A DNA stretch of 7,407 nt from CAYGZM01 sp964354365 (GTDB taxonomy: Bacteria; Planctomycetota; Phycisphaerae; Sedimentisphaerales; Anaerobacaceae), in assembly GCA_964354365.1 (NCBI GenBank), contig CAYGZM010000172.1, forward strand, positions 1 to 7,407, written 5' to 3'. Positions within the stretch are counted from its first letter, which is position 1. The number at the start of each line of letters is the position of its first letter. The notes beneath the pieces are model-generated. The model was not told the DNA's origin. It was given only the letters and a program-made list of their open reading frames with translations, and did no database searches. This document shows positions 1 through 6,710 of this stretch, piece after piece. The position numbers and the translations under genes were made by a program.

Positions 1-2
1 CG

Positions 3-773
3 GCGCGCCTGGCGGGACAGCGGGCCATGAAAGAGATCGGCTTTGTCAAGGTCTCAGTCAAGAACGGCAGCGAGCTCGTTACGCAGGCGGACACTCTCTG
101 CCAGAAGATAATCCTTGAACGAATCAGGCAAGACTATCCCGATCACGGCTTCATCGCCGAAGAAGGCGAAGGGGGCAAATTGTTCAAGCAGCAGCCGCGC
201 GGCTCCGAGCCTGTCTGGTGGGCCATCGACCCGATAGACGGGACGAACAATTTCGCGCACGGCATGCCCATATTTACCGTCAGCATCGCGGCGATGTACG
301 AAGGCAGACCGGTTGCGGGTGCGATTTTTGAGCCGGCGGCGGACTTGATGTTCACGGGCGTCAAAGACGGCGAGGCGCAACTGAACGGAAGGCCTATCCA
401 CGCCGGCGATGGCGATATGGACGAGTTCTCGAGCGTAGCTCTCGACAGCCATTTCCCCGGCGGCGATGGGCTGCCGGGCTGGGTTTGCGAAATCATACAG
501 CGGACGAGATACCGCAATCTCGGCACAACGGCCCTGCAATTGGCATACGTGGCAAAGGGCAGTCTTGTGGCCAATATCGCCTCCACGCCCAAGCTATGGG
601 ATTTGGCGGCGGGGGCGATAATCGGCTGGTGCGCGGGGGCCGTTATGACCGATTGGCAGGGTAGGGAAATCTTCCCGGTCGATCTGGCCGGCTATGAAGG
701 CCGGGAGTTCCAGGCGATCTTGGCCAATAAGAAGGTGCACGGCCAAATCGTGGAACTGCTAAGACGATTGTAG
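3..773 (+). CDS. Inositol monophosphatase family protein (5'-truncated by window edge)
   Basis: Mg2+-dependent sugar-phosphate phosphatase of the IMPase/SuhB superfamily, presumably cytoplasmic. The frame is open to the left edge, and the codons before the first ATG (27) read ARLAGQRA, which fits the usual N-terminal helix, so the real start lies outside the window. Numbering from ATG 27, ELVTQAD (16-22) and the Glu pair in FIAEEG (42-47) match the first metal-ligand region. WAIDPIDGTNNF (65-76) is the signature motif with metal-binding D68 and D71. RNLGTTALQLAYVAKG (163-178) is the conserved substrate-pocket segment, and WDLAAG (191-196) carries the third metal ligand D192. All catalytic residues are present. 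The visible 248 residues are slightly below the usual ~260-270, consistent with a short missing N-terminus. The exact substrate (inositol phosphate, histidinol phosphate, PAP or another) cannot be decided. It converges with gspK and has no evident link to it. The last codons and stop lie inside a GATTG-type repeat. Confidence 0.93.
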   Translation, partial: ARLAGQRAMKEIGFVKVSVKNGSELVTQADTLCQKIILERIRQDYPDHGFIAEEGEGGKLFKQQPRGSEPVWWAIDPIDGTNNFAHGMPIFTVSIAAMYEGRPVAGAIFEPAADLMFTGVKDGEAQLNGRPIHAGDGDMDEFSSVALDSHFPGGDGLPGWVCEIIQRTRYRNLGTTALQLAYVAKGSLVANIASTPKLWDLAAGAIIGWCAGAVMTDWQGREIFPVDLAGYEGREFQAILANKKVHGQIVELLRRL

Positions 774-943
774 ATTGAGGATTTTCGATTGTCGATTAAA
801 AATCAAAGTTCGGATTCACACTCCAGAAATATGACGCCTGATCAACTCAAGGACAGAACAAAACGGTTTAGCCTGCGCGTAATCCGATTGGTGGACGCGC
901 TGCCCAAGACAAAGACCGCCATGATAATCGACAATCCCCAATC
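766..943. repeat. GATTGTCGATT-type repeat with inverted copy (convergent intergenic region)
   Basis: The left part (766-798) is a run of GATTG/CGATT units starting within the last codons of the IMPase gene. GATTGTCGATTA at 787-798 is matched by its exact reverse complement TAATCGACAATC at 925-936, giving a 12-bp perfect inverted repeat 150 bp across. The flanks are also similar (GATTGAGGA at 773-781 against GATTGGGGA on the other strand at 943-935). The second copy runs into the gspK stop codon (TGA, 944-942). The left copy could also fold locally (GATTTT 780-785 with AAAATC 799-804). It lies between convergent genes and might serve as a weak bidirectional terminator, but there is no classical GC stem with a T-run. 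Confidence 0.6.
831..929 (+). pseudogene. N-terminal fragment of a four-helix-bundle protein (TIGR02436 / 23S rRNA IVS-type)
   Basis: From ATG 831 the frame reads MTPDQLKDRTKRFSLRVI and continues to RLVDALPKTKTAMII. This matches the first helix and loop of the four-helix-bundle family (PF05635/TIGR02436), whose members typically start with MTP-x-x-LK-x-RTK-x-F-x-LR-x-I-RLV-x-ALP-x-T-x-TA. Family members are about 115-130 residues, and only about 33 are here. After codon 33 the sequence passes into the GATTGTCGATT-type repeat and then into the antisense of gspK. The frame stays open to 1202, but its product there is only the shadow of gspK and shows no family motifs such as the LLRSGTSVGANYRAA segment. 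A truncated remnant is therefore the best reading. Whether it was cut by recombination at the repeat or by gspK moving in is unknown. Confidence 0.7.
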
Positions 944-3665
944 ACCACGGATCGGGAACCTGGTGCAGCGCTCGGACCTTCACCTTCCCCGTTGTATAAG
1001 GCGCTGTGCTGCGAGGAAAAACGCCGCTTCTGTCGAGTATGGCGATGACTCGTCTTTGCGGACCATCGGCCCCGATTCGAACAAGTATGTAAGCGGTGAA
1101 GACGTCGCTGCGAACGGTGATCAGATTGCTGATTCGCTGGAAGATCAAATCCCGCTCTTCGAAATCATCCTTGGCGCCGTCGAGGAGCCCCAGGAATTTT
1201 AGGGGCGTCAGGTCAGGGAAGCCGCGCTGGTCGAGGCCGTCGGTGGCGTAATAATCCATACCGGGCATACCGGGCACCCCGGCCACCCACGCCAGCTCTC
1301 CAATACTCCTAAAACCTAATCCGCCGGGTCGCGCACGATAGTCAGGCCCGCCCGGTATCGCTATCTTGTCTCGGTATGCCACTACCGCCTGGCTGACGAT
1401 GGGTCCCACGCCCACGCGCGCGGGGGCAATCCACGGCAGTTGCTCAAGGACAAACGGCGGAGCAGTGTTGACGTTTATCCGCCCTTTGATCCTTGTTTCA
1501 TTCGGGTCGCGGCCGTGGTCCGCCGGGTCAATAACAGTCAGATAGTTGAGGAGTCTGGCAAAAAGGACATTCTTAAAATCAAGCCGCAAATTGGCCTCGG
1601 TGCTCTTGATTGGCACATCGTAACCGCTGCCGGCAAATACCATTCCAATCTCGCCTATGTTCTTGAAACCTTTGCCCCCGTAAACGGCAGGTTCAAGATA
1701 AGGATGGGCCTGCACCTGTATCCTGCCGAGAGCGGAAGAATCAACGTATGTATTGAACTTTCCGAGGGTCGAAGGGTCCGCCCCAGCCGCAGTATCCCAC
1801 AGTCGCCGAATACACTTATGAAGAGAAATGTCCCTTTGAATGCTCCAGAGAGTCGCGTCGGGTGAGAGCCATCTACCTGTGGCGGCAGGAATGGTGCCGG
1901 GGTACGAATCAACCGGTATCCACTCTGAGCGACCACCTGGAAGCGCAACCTGACGCTGCAACTCTATGGTGCTGCCGGCACCAATAGCAACGCTGCTGAC
2001 ATCCTGGACGATAGCGTCGGCGGGAAGTCTCGGCGGCGTATAACCCGGAACAGCCGCTGCATACAGTTTTTCGTCAGGGTCGTTGAAATCTACAGGCCCC
2101 AAAGGCGCGCGTGCGTCTTCAAACTGCACTACATGGAAGCGTTGGATCCCCGTCCAGTTTATGGGCACCGTTCTGGCGCCGATCCTTAGTCGCCACGTGC
2201 CGGGACCGGGGATGTCATCTTCAAAATAAGGTTTGTGGAGCTCTATCGCATAAGAGGTATAGGTTGCTGGCGGAACACTATTGGCCTCCGCCGCGACCTC
2301 TGAAATATAAATGCAGGGTCGCTCAAAACCGTAGTGCGGCGCCCCGTTGATATCAACCACTCTGGTCACACTGGAGTCGTCATCGCGATAGTCTATGATG
2401 TTGGCAGTAATCTGCACTGCCAACGCGTCAGCCGTCATAACAGACCGGGTGGGGTCCGCATCCAAAATGCCCATCCTGAGTGCATACCGAAGCTGAGAAA
2501 GATTCGCAGTATTCACGCTGACCATCTTGCCCCTTTCAAGTGGCATGCCAATACCTGGAATGGGTCCAACGGGATTTATGATGCGGTCCATACTGCACGT
2601 CGTTGCGATGTGGCGATAGTCGTAGCGCCTCAAGCGACCCGGATCGGGAACAGACACCGGATCAAAAATAAACGCACGGTCAAACCACTCGCCAACAGTC
2701 ATCCCCGAACCACCCAGACCTATGGGCACTTCAAGAGTCGTCGCGGCGAGGAAAGAACCAGTCCAGCCGAACCGCTCGATGCGGGTATAGGTATCTCTTT
2801 GATTCAGCAGGAATCGGTTCCGCAACTCAAGTTCGTCTGCGATATCGAAAGGCGTGTAGGGCAGAGCCAGCTCACCATCATAATGCCAAACGACGTCGCC
2901 CTCGTAAGCAGCCAGGTTGTTGGGGTCAAGACCGACACCGTTTGCTCTGGCGACAAGCAGGGCCGTCTCGTTCGCCCGTTTCTTCGCCGGCGTAAGAAGG
3001 ACGTCGGGCCGCTCAGCCAAGGCCATAAGGTTTATCTGCGAGAGGTTCGTGCCGTCGATTCGGGAAATGTCGGGGTCGCACGGATCGAACCTGAACGCCG
3101 TGTTGACGTTTGTCACGCCGTTATCGACGACCCTGACGGCAGCGAAGACCGGCCTGCCCTTGGTGGTGGTAATACCCGGCACAACCACCCATAAGGAATC
3201 GGCGATGCCGTCGCCGTCGGCGTCAGCCGGGAGGCCCTGGACCATTCTGCTGCTATCCTGATAGTCCGCAATACGCCCGACCGGCAAGTCGTAGGCGTTG
3301 GGGTCGAATCGCTCGAAGATATCGCTTACGTGGCGCCAGAAGTACCTTGCAGCCGCCCCCGCCCCCGCCTGGTACGGCTCGGAGCTTGCCAGCCACCTGT
3401 CGTCCGGGCCGGGATAGTCGTGGTATTCGGGGTACCTGCCGCCGGCAAGCCGCGTGCCGGGGACGTCCCAGATCAACTGCTCGGATACTTTGGCGACAAG
3501 CGCATCAATCGCCAGGTCGAGCTCCTTGTTTTGTGACGTGGCCGAGGTCGCCATCCTGTCCACGCGGGTAGTCATAAGGAACAACACGCCCACGATAGCC
3601 AGCAGACTGGTAAGAACAACCGTCAGAATAAGCGCCGAACCCCGAACTTTCCCTTTTCTGCACAT
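942..3665 (-). CDS. gspK: Type II secretion minor pseudopilin GspK, large planctomycete-type
   Basis: Minor pseudopilin expected at the pseudopilus tip. The chosen start is ATG 3665, preceded by AGGGG (3672-3676) at 6 nt, giving the leader MCRKGKVRG. ATG 3680 and TTG 3701 are in-frame alternatives. The mature protein would begin SALILTVVLTSLLAIVGVLF, with no Glu at +5, as is normal for GspK. From ATG 3665 (residue numbers approximate), DADGDGIADS (~148-157) is an EF-hand-like Ca2+ loop. It is followed by NVNTA (~187), VSVNTA (~381), and the canonical GspK segment INVNTAPPFVLEQLP (~728-742) with FRSIGELAWVAGVPG (~783). The C-terminus FQRISNLITVRSDVFTAYIL resembles planctomycete GspK-like proteins. 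At about 907 residues it is nearly three times the proteobacterial GspK (~320). The extra length includes a probably beta-rich segment at ~480-620. It is the last gene of the GHIJK operon. Confidence 0.88.
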   Translation of the reverse strand: MCRKGKVRGSALILTVVLTSLLAIVGVLFLMTTRVDRMATSATSQNKELDLAIDALVAKVSEQLIWDVPGTRLAGGRYPEYHDYPGPDDRWLASSEPYQAGAGAAARYFWRHVSDIFERFDPNAYDLPVGRIADYQDSSRMVQGLPADADGDGIADSLWVVVPGITTTKGRPVFAAVRVVDNGVTNVNTAFRFDPCDPDISRIDGTNLSQINLMALAERPDVLLTPAKKRANETALLVARANGVGLDPNNLAAYEGDVVWHYDGELALPYTPFDIADELELRNRFLLNQRDTYTRIERFGWTGSFLAATTLEVPIGLGGSGMTVGEWFDRAFIFDPVSVPDPGRLRRYDYRHIATTCSMDRIINPVGPIPGIGMPLERGKMVSVNTANLSQLRYALRMGILDADPTRSVMTADALAVQITANIIDYRDDDSSVTRVVDINGAPHYGFERPCIYISEVAAEANSVPPATYTSYAIELHKPYFEDDIPGPGTWRLRIGARTVPINWTGIQRFHVVQFEDARAPLGPVDFNDPDEKLYAAAVPGYTPPRLPADAIVQDVSSVAIGAGSTIELQRQVALPGGRSEWIPVDSYPGTIPAATGRWLSPDATLWSIQRDISLHKCIRRLWDTAAGADPSTLGKFNTYVDSSALGRIQVQAHPYLEPAVYGGKGFKNIGEIGMVFAGSGYDVPIKSTEANLRLDFKNVLFARLLNYLTVIDPADHGRDPNETRIKGRINVNTAPPFVLEQLPWIAPARVGVGPIVSQAVVAYRDKIAIPGGPDYRARPGGLGFRSIGELAWVAGVPGMPGMDYYATDGLDQRGFPDLTPLKFLGLLDGAKDDFEERDLIFQRISNLITVRSDVFTAYILVRIGADGPQRRVIAILDRSGVFPRSTAPYTTGKVKVRALHQVPDPW

Positions 3666-3671
3666 CCTAAG

Positions 3672-3676
3672 CCCCT
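3672..3676 (-). promoter_or_regulatory. Ribosome binding site supporting gspK start at 3665
   Basis: AGGGG on the minus strand lies 6 nt upstream of ATG 3665. Neither the upstream ATG 3680 nor the TTG 3701 has a comparable site. The resulting 9-residue leader is of normal prepilin length. Confidence 0.5.
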
Positions 3677-3689
3677 GCATTGCTATCGA

Positions 3690-3733
3690 AGCAACGAACA
3701 ACAGACAATGAACAATGAACTACGAACAACGAA
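3690..3733. repeat. GAACAA-type degenerate tandem array in the gspJ-gspK junction
   Basis: The plus strand shows repeated variants of AACGAAC, AACAATGAAC and GAACTACGAAC, a 6-7 nt degenerate array. It starts directly after the gspJ stop codon (TAG, 3736-3734) and runs to just before the gspK start region. AGACAATGAACAA (3703-3715) occurs again in inverse orientation in the gspJ leader (4866-4878). It fills nearly the whole 68-bp junction. Confidence 0.75.
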
Positions 3734-4873
3734 CTAATCCAAATACACAATATGCGTAAAAGTCCGGCCTTGTTTTATAATGCCCTTCGAGTCGAACAGC
3801 GTAAAGGTGAACTTAAGCGCCCGCCCAAGACCCGGAATGCGGTTGAAATCCGTTTCGTCCACAGGGCCGCCGTAGCTAATCCCGTTGATATTCACACCTC
3901 CGTACCCTCTCGGATCCAGCGGCGTCAATCGAGAAGGATACAGCACTCCGGGAACACTGTCAGGGTCGAGGACACCGGGGCTAAGCCAGAAGAAATCGGA
4001 ATCCGTCAAGGGGCCGGGGCCGTCAATGTCAACCTCCGGCACCCACCTGCGCCCGGCATCGTACCAGCCCTGAATCTTGAACTCTCCAACGCCCTCGCAC
4101 AGAAGCATGTGGATCAAATTGGGGTCCGCCGGATCGACGTGCGCCCCCCAGACGGCCCTCGCCACGGTGGGAACGCCGAGAACATCAACCTTGACATCGG
4201 TGATAACAGACAGGGCATTCCTTTTATTTGCAGAACGCATCTTCTTCCAATCATCGAGCCATATCTTGTCGTACTCGTACAGGTTGTTCCACACGTACCA
4301 TTGTGGATCGGTAGTAAATGTGTTCGGGTCAACAGCAGGCAGGTCGGGATCGGCTGTCAGGATGTGCTGGGTCCTTGCGAGTATCCGTTTGGCCCTGGGC
4401 TGGACAGCCGCCGGGACACCGGCCGGGCCGCCCCTGGTTGCGAGCATATAACAAATCCGTGCGATATCCCCGCGCACCATCTTCTTGCTGACGCCGTCAC
4501 TCATCAGGGCTGGTCGATAGGACTGGAAATCACCATCGGCGAAGAACATTATCCGGTCGAATCGCTCGAAGCCGTCCAGATCGCAATCGCTGAAGTCCGG
4601 CCTTCTGTCCTGCGCCACCCAGGTCACAAAAATCTCGCCGTTTTTGCACAGGCCCTGGAAGTCGGCGTCGAGCCGGTCTGTAATGGCGCGGAGCTTCCGC
4701 ATAATCTCGGCGTTTGCGAGGGCGGTGCGGTGGGTGTTGATACCGGCGTTAAAGATCACGCCCGCAAAGGACAGGACGATCACCAGAATCCCCATCGCAA
4801 CCATAAGCTCAATTAGCGTGAAACCGTTGGTTGTTCGTTGTTCGTTGTTCATTGTTGGTTGTTTGTTGTTCAT
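3734..4873 (-). CDS. gspJ: Type II secretion minor pseudopilin GspJ-like protein
   Basis: Minor pseudopilin with a class III prepilin signal. From ATG 4873 the leader is MNNKQPTMNNEQRTTNG (17 residues), then FTLIELMVAMGILVIVLSFA with Glu at +5 of the mature protein. Cleavage and methylation by the prepilin peptidase is expected between G17 and F18. The body has GspJ features: a long amphipathic helix after the membrane segment (LANAEIMRKLRAITDRLDADF, here split by a gap: LANAEIMRKLRAI then TDRLDADF) and a C-terminus with LKFTFTLFDSKG and TFTHIVYLD. The length of 379 is well above the ~200 of proteobacterial GspJ, as is common for the large planctomycete versions. The leader is encoded by a GAACAA-type array, and no Shine-Dalgarno sequence is visible before 4873 or the internal ATG 4852, so the exact start is uncertain. 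It lies between gspI (88 nt upstream) and gspK. The assignment to J rests on fold cues plus gene order. Confidence 0.85.
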   Translation of the reverse strand: MNNKQPTMNNEQRTTNGFTLIELMVAMGILVIVLSFAGVIFNAGINTHRTALANAEIMRKLRAITDRLDADFQGLCKNGEIFVTWVAQDRRPDFSDCDLDGFERFDRIMFFADGDFQSYRPALMSDGVSKKMVRGDIARICYMLATRGGPAGVPAAVQPRAKRILARTQHILTADPDLPAVDPNTFTTDPQWYVWNNLYEYDKIWLDDWKKMRSANKRNALSVITDVKVDVLGVPTVARAVWGAHVDPADPNLIHMLLCEGVGEFKIQGWYDAGRRWVPEVDIDGPGPLTDSDFFWLSPGVLDPDSVPGVLYPSRLTPLDPRGYGGVNINGISYGGPVDETDFNRIPGLGRALKFTFTLFDSKGIIKQGRTFTHIVYLD

Positions 4874-4879
4874 TGTCTA
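4826..4879. repeat. GTTGTTC/GAACAAC array encoding the gspJ leader
   Basis: On the minus strand this is a degenerate array of AACAAC, GAACAAC and CAATGAAC units, translated as the gspJ leader up to the Gly before the cleavage site. It begins with AGACAATGAACAA (4878-4866), the exact reverse complement of 3703-3715. The stretch 4879-4826 is 54 nt, a whole number of codons, and supplies both possible ATG starts (4873, 4852) of the present gspJ. Confidence 0.75.
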
Positions 4880-4942
4880 TCGATTCATGGAGCGTTTTAG
4901 CCCGCTTAGCATCTTTGACAAATCCGTCAATTTGTCCTTCAA
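4877..4942 (-). pseudogene. Possible relic of the ancestral gspJ leader, cut by an in-frame TAG
   Basis: In the gspI-gspJ junction, the frame of gspJ stays open upstream of the TAG at 4879-4877 as far as a TAG at 4993-4991. It reads KDKLTDLSKMLSGLKRSMNR then stop. Possible starts are TTG 4942, ATG 4912 and ATG 4888. MLSGLKRSMNR is short and basic, as prepilin leaders are. If the 54 nt of array (4879-4826) are removed, it joins in frame to GFTLIEL. The idea that the array was inserted here, making the stop and giving a new ATG, is inference. The alternative is a chance open frame. Confidence 0.35.
4915..4936 (-). other. Two overlapping, mutually exclusive hairpins in the gspI-gspJ junction
   Basis: GACAAAT (4917-4923) pairs with ATTTGTC (4930-4936) with a 6-nt loop. 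TTGAC (4915-4919) pairs with GTCAA (4926-4930), also with a 6-nt loop. The two stems share bases and cannot form together. Both are AT-rich and weak. They could affect mRNA processing between gspI and gspJ or be chance. Confidence 0.3.
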
Positions 4943-4961
4943 ATCAACATTCTTCTCGCTG

Positions 4962-5837
4962 CTAAAATCTGATCTTTGTCTGATACACCACTATGCAGGG
5001 GCCGCCGCCCCCGACTGGCGGCAGTGCTGGCGGAACCCATGATGGCAGCAGCGACGGGGGGGGAACAGCCCAGACCAGGTTGCCCCCCAGCCACGGTTGG
5101 TCAAGAATAACCTGGGCGGGGTCAGCACCCCGCTCGACCACTCGATATTTTTGCCCGGTGCTGTCTTCAACTATTGTATAGCCCTCGTTGATCCACCTGG
5201 GGTCGTCACGGATTGTAAGAACGTTACTGCCGATAGCCCCCGCCACACGAACCGGCATCGGCACGGGCCAATTCAAAGGCCCCGCCGGTCCAACATACCT
5301 GGTTGCTGTTCCGACCTTTCTGCTGACGAAAACAGTCACCACGATCTCATGATTCGGATCGTCGGGGTCACGCCGGCACAGGGCCGACCAGAAATACTGC
5401 TTGTCGGCCAGAGTCCTCGTCGAAGGGTATGCAAATTCGTCGGGATCGATGGGCCTTGGCACGTACAGCGGTTTCACTTGATAATCAAAGAGCTTCTGCC
5501 CATTCAGGACCAAGTTCGGGTCCGCCATATCCACGCCGAAGAGCTTTATCTTTGAAAAGGCCTCGTTGACCACAACGGTCGCCATGGTCCGCTCGGTGGA
5601 GACGGTCGCAAAGTGAACGGCGACGAGGAAGGTGCCGCCTATGAAAATCATTCCGATGGCGAGCGTCGCAACAGCTAACAGGACCTCAACAAGGGAAAAA
5701 CCACCATACCGGCGCGCAGTGACTACCTCAAATCTGTCACCCTGAGCGAAGCGAAGGGGCTGGCAGCCAAGAATCTGAGATTCTTCGCTGCGCTCAGAAT
5801 GACATTTGGAGTTTTGAGACAGTCTCTTATTACTCAT
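4962..5837 (-). CDS. gspI: Type II secretion minor pseudopilin GspI-like protein
   Basis: Minor pseudopilin of the tip complex. The start at ATG 5837 is the only ATG, GTG or TTG in frame before the membrane segment. AAGGA (5848-5852) lies 10 nt upstream inside the end of gspH, and the gspH stop is only 6 nt away, so translation is probably coupled. The leader is very long: 46 residues ending RRYGG, followed by FSLVEVLLAVATLAIGMIFI with Glu at +5. Residues 12-35 of the leader (CHSERSEES ... LRFAQGDR) are the translation of a dispersed hairpin repeat. After the membrane helix, ERTMATVVVNEAFSKIKLFG resembles the GspI segment of the same place. The C-terminal half includes TIVEDSTGQKYRVVERG and a proline-rich tail ending CIVVYQTKIRF. 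The length is 291, against ~125 for proteobacterial GspI. The G8 tract at 5056-5063 encodes part of the proline tail. Confidence 0.85.
   Translation of the reverse strand: MSNKRLSQNSKCHSERSEESQILGCQPLRFAQGDRFEVVTARRYGGFSLVEVLLAVATLAIGMIFIGGTFLVAVHFATVSTERTMATVVVNEAFSKIKLFGVDMADPNLVLNGQKLFDYQVKPLYVPRPIDPDEFAYPSTRTLADKQYFWSALCRRDPDDPNHEIVVTVFVSRKVGTATRYVGPAGPLNWPVPMPVRVAGAIGSNVLTIRDDPRWINEGYTIVEDSTGQKYRVVERGADPAQVILDQPWLGGNLVWAVPPPSLLPSWVPPALPPVGGGGPCIVVYQTKIRF
5736..5803. repeat. Imperfect inverted repeat (SERSEES-type hairpin) inside the gspI leader
   Basis: The arms at 5736-5756 and 5783-5803 are 21 nt each and match at 18 positions when one is reverse-complemented. The arms begin GTCAC.CTGAGCG. 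and end .CGCTCAGAATGAC. The centre holds two smaller palindromes: GGCTGGCAGCC (5758-5768) and GAATCTGAGATTC (5771-5783). The short flanks extend the symmetry (CAAAT just outside one arm, ATTTG outside the other, with a 2-nt bulge). The sequence type, translated as CHSERSEES...LRFAQGD, is widely seen in bacterial genomes as a dispersed repeat. Here it is read through as coding sequence on the minus strand. Confidence 0.85.
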
Positions 5838-5843
5838 AGCCAG

Positions 5844-6692
5844 CTAATCCTTCGAGATGATCGTCCCCGTATAGGGGTTGAGGTAAATCGTCTCGGCGGC
5901 CAGGGCCGCCAGATAGTCCGACCACGCCCTGCCCGCCTTGTAGGCCTGGGCGAACTTGTCCCTGTCATAGATAATGAACCTGTTCCGGCTGTATTCCGGC
6001 CCCAAACCCATCGGCAGATAATCGTCCTGGTAGAACATTCCCACCCCGGCATCTACCTGTACCTTTGTGTTGAAAACGTCATCCAGACTTCGCGCTGACG
6101 AACTATCGATTCGCCCGTTTCGGTTTCTTATCCGCACCTCGTGCATAAGCAGCTTGCCTGTGGGGGAGAAAATCACCGAGAACGTGGTTGTATCCCTCAG
6201 CTCCTCCAGCGTGTCTATTTCGACATCGGTATCGAGAGGCGATTCTGTAAACGAGATTGTCGAAGGAGGCGTAAAAACCCTGTTGACCAGCGTCAAATCC
6301 ATCACGCCGATAGAATCGGGGAGCTTTATCGGTTTACACCCTTCAAGGGCGCGAAAACCGTTTGCCAGGCCCGTGCCGTTGGGCTCGGGGCCAGCATCTT
6401 TTACAATGAATATCATATACTGCGGGGCGGTGAGCGGGTTGAGCGGGTCCACCGCGTCGGGATTATACGCCTTCTGGAATCGTACGCCGACGTAACTGTC
6501 CTTTGCCGCGGCGAGTGCACGCGCAGAGGCCAGGGCGGCGCTTATCATGCTGCGCGCGCTGTCGCCGGACTCAAAAGAGCCGATGACCATACGAGCGGCC
6601 GGCAGCGCGAGGCCAGCCAGCAGCGCCATAACCGCGATAACGACCGCCAACTCGGTCAGCGTAAGACCCGATTGTCTTAGCTTCGTATTCAT
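5844..6692 (-). CDS. gspH: Type II secretion minor pseudopilin GspH-like protein
   Basis: Minor pseudopilin of the GspH/FimT type. The start is taken at ATG 6692, giving a normal 9-residue basic leader, MNTKLRQSG, then LTLTELAVVIAVMALLAGLA with Glu at +5. The frame extends upstream to a TTG at 6740, but that extension (SFPRKRESRE) is the translation of a hairpin repeat and is unlikely to be coding. The site before 6692 is weak (AAGAAG). The segment SARSMISAALASARALAAAKDSYVGVRF, here given in two parts, SARSMISAALASARAL and AAAKDSYVGVRF, matches the GspH pattern of a long helix followed by a beta strand. The C-terminus ends TGTIISKD. It is 282 residues long, longer than the ~170 of proteobacterial GspH. 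Only 6 nt separate its stop from gspI, so the two are tightly linked. Family assignment rests on the N-terminus, this pattern and gene order. Confidence 0.83.
   Translation of the reverse strand: MNTKLRQSGLTLTELAVVIAVMALLAGLALPAARMVIGSFESGDSARSMISAALASARALAAAKDSYVGVRFQKAYNPDAVDPLNPLTAPQYMIFIVKDAGPEPNGTGLANGFRALEGCKPIKLPDSIGVMDLTLVNRVFTPPSTISFTESPLDTDVEIDTLEELRDTTTFSVIFSPTGKLLMHEVRIRNRNGRIDSSSARSLDDVFNTKVQVDAGVGMFYQDDYLPMGLGPEYSRNRFIIYDRDKFAQAYKAGRAWSDYLAALAAETIYLNPYTGTIISKD
5848..5852 (-). promoter_or_regulatory. Ribosome binding site of gspI inside the gspH 3' end
   Basis: AAGGA on the minus strand, 10 nt upstream of ATG 5837, overlaps the last codons of gspH. It supports the start at 5837 and therefore translation of the hairpin repeat in the leader. 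Confidence 0.5.
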
Positions 6693-6710
6693 TGTTCTTC
6701 TTGGCAATTC

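Noticed and set aside
54..592. Minus-strand open frames opposite the IMPase gene
   Set aside because: The plus-strand frame has all IMPase motifs; these are shadows.
930..1202. Continuation of the four-helix-bundle frame after codon 33
   Set aside because: It is antisense to the C-terminus of gspK and lacks all later family motifs, so it is the shadow of gspK.
2334..3194. Long plus-strand open frame (286 codons) inside gspK
   Set aside because: It is opposite the well-supported gspK frame, shows no domain, and its composition is that of an antisense shadow.
3690..3733. CRISPR-like array
   Set aside because: Units are 6-7 nt, degenerate and contiguous, with no spacers.
3752..4816. Long plus-strand open frame (354 codons) opposite gspJ
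   Set aside because: It is almost exactly antisense to gspJ, which has a clear prepilin N-terminus, and the product has no recognisable motif.
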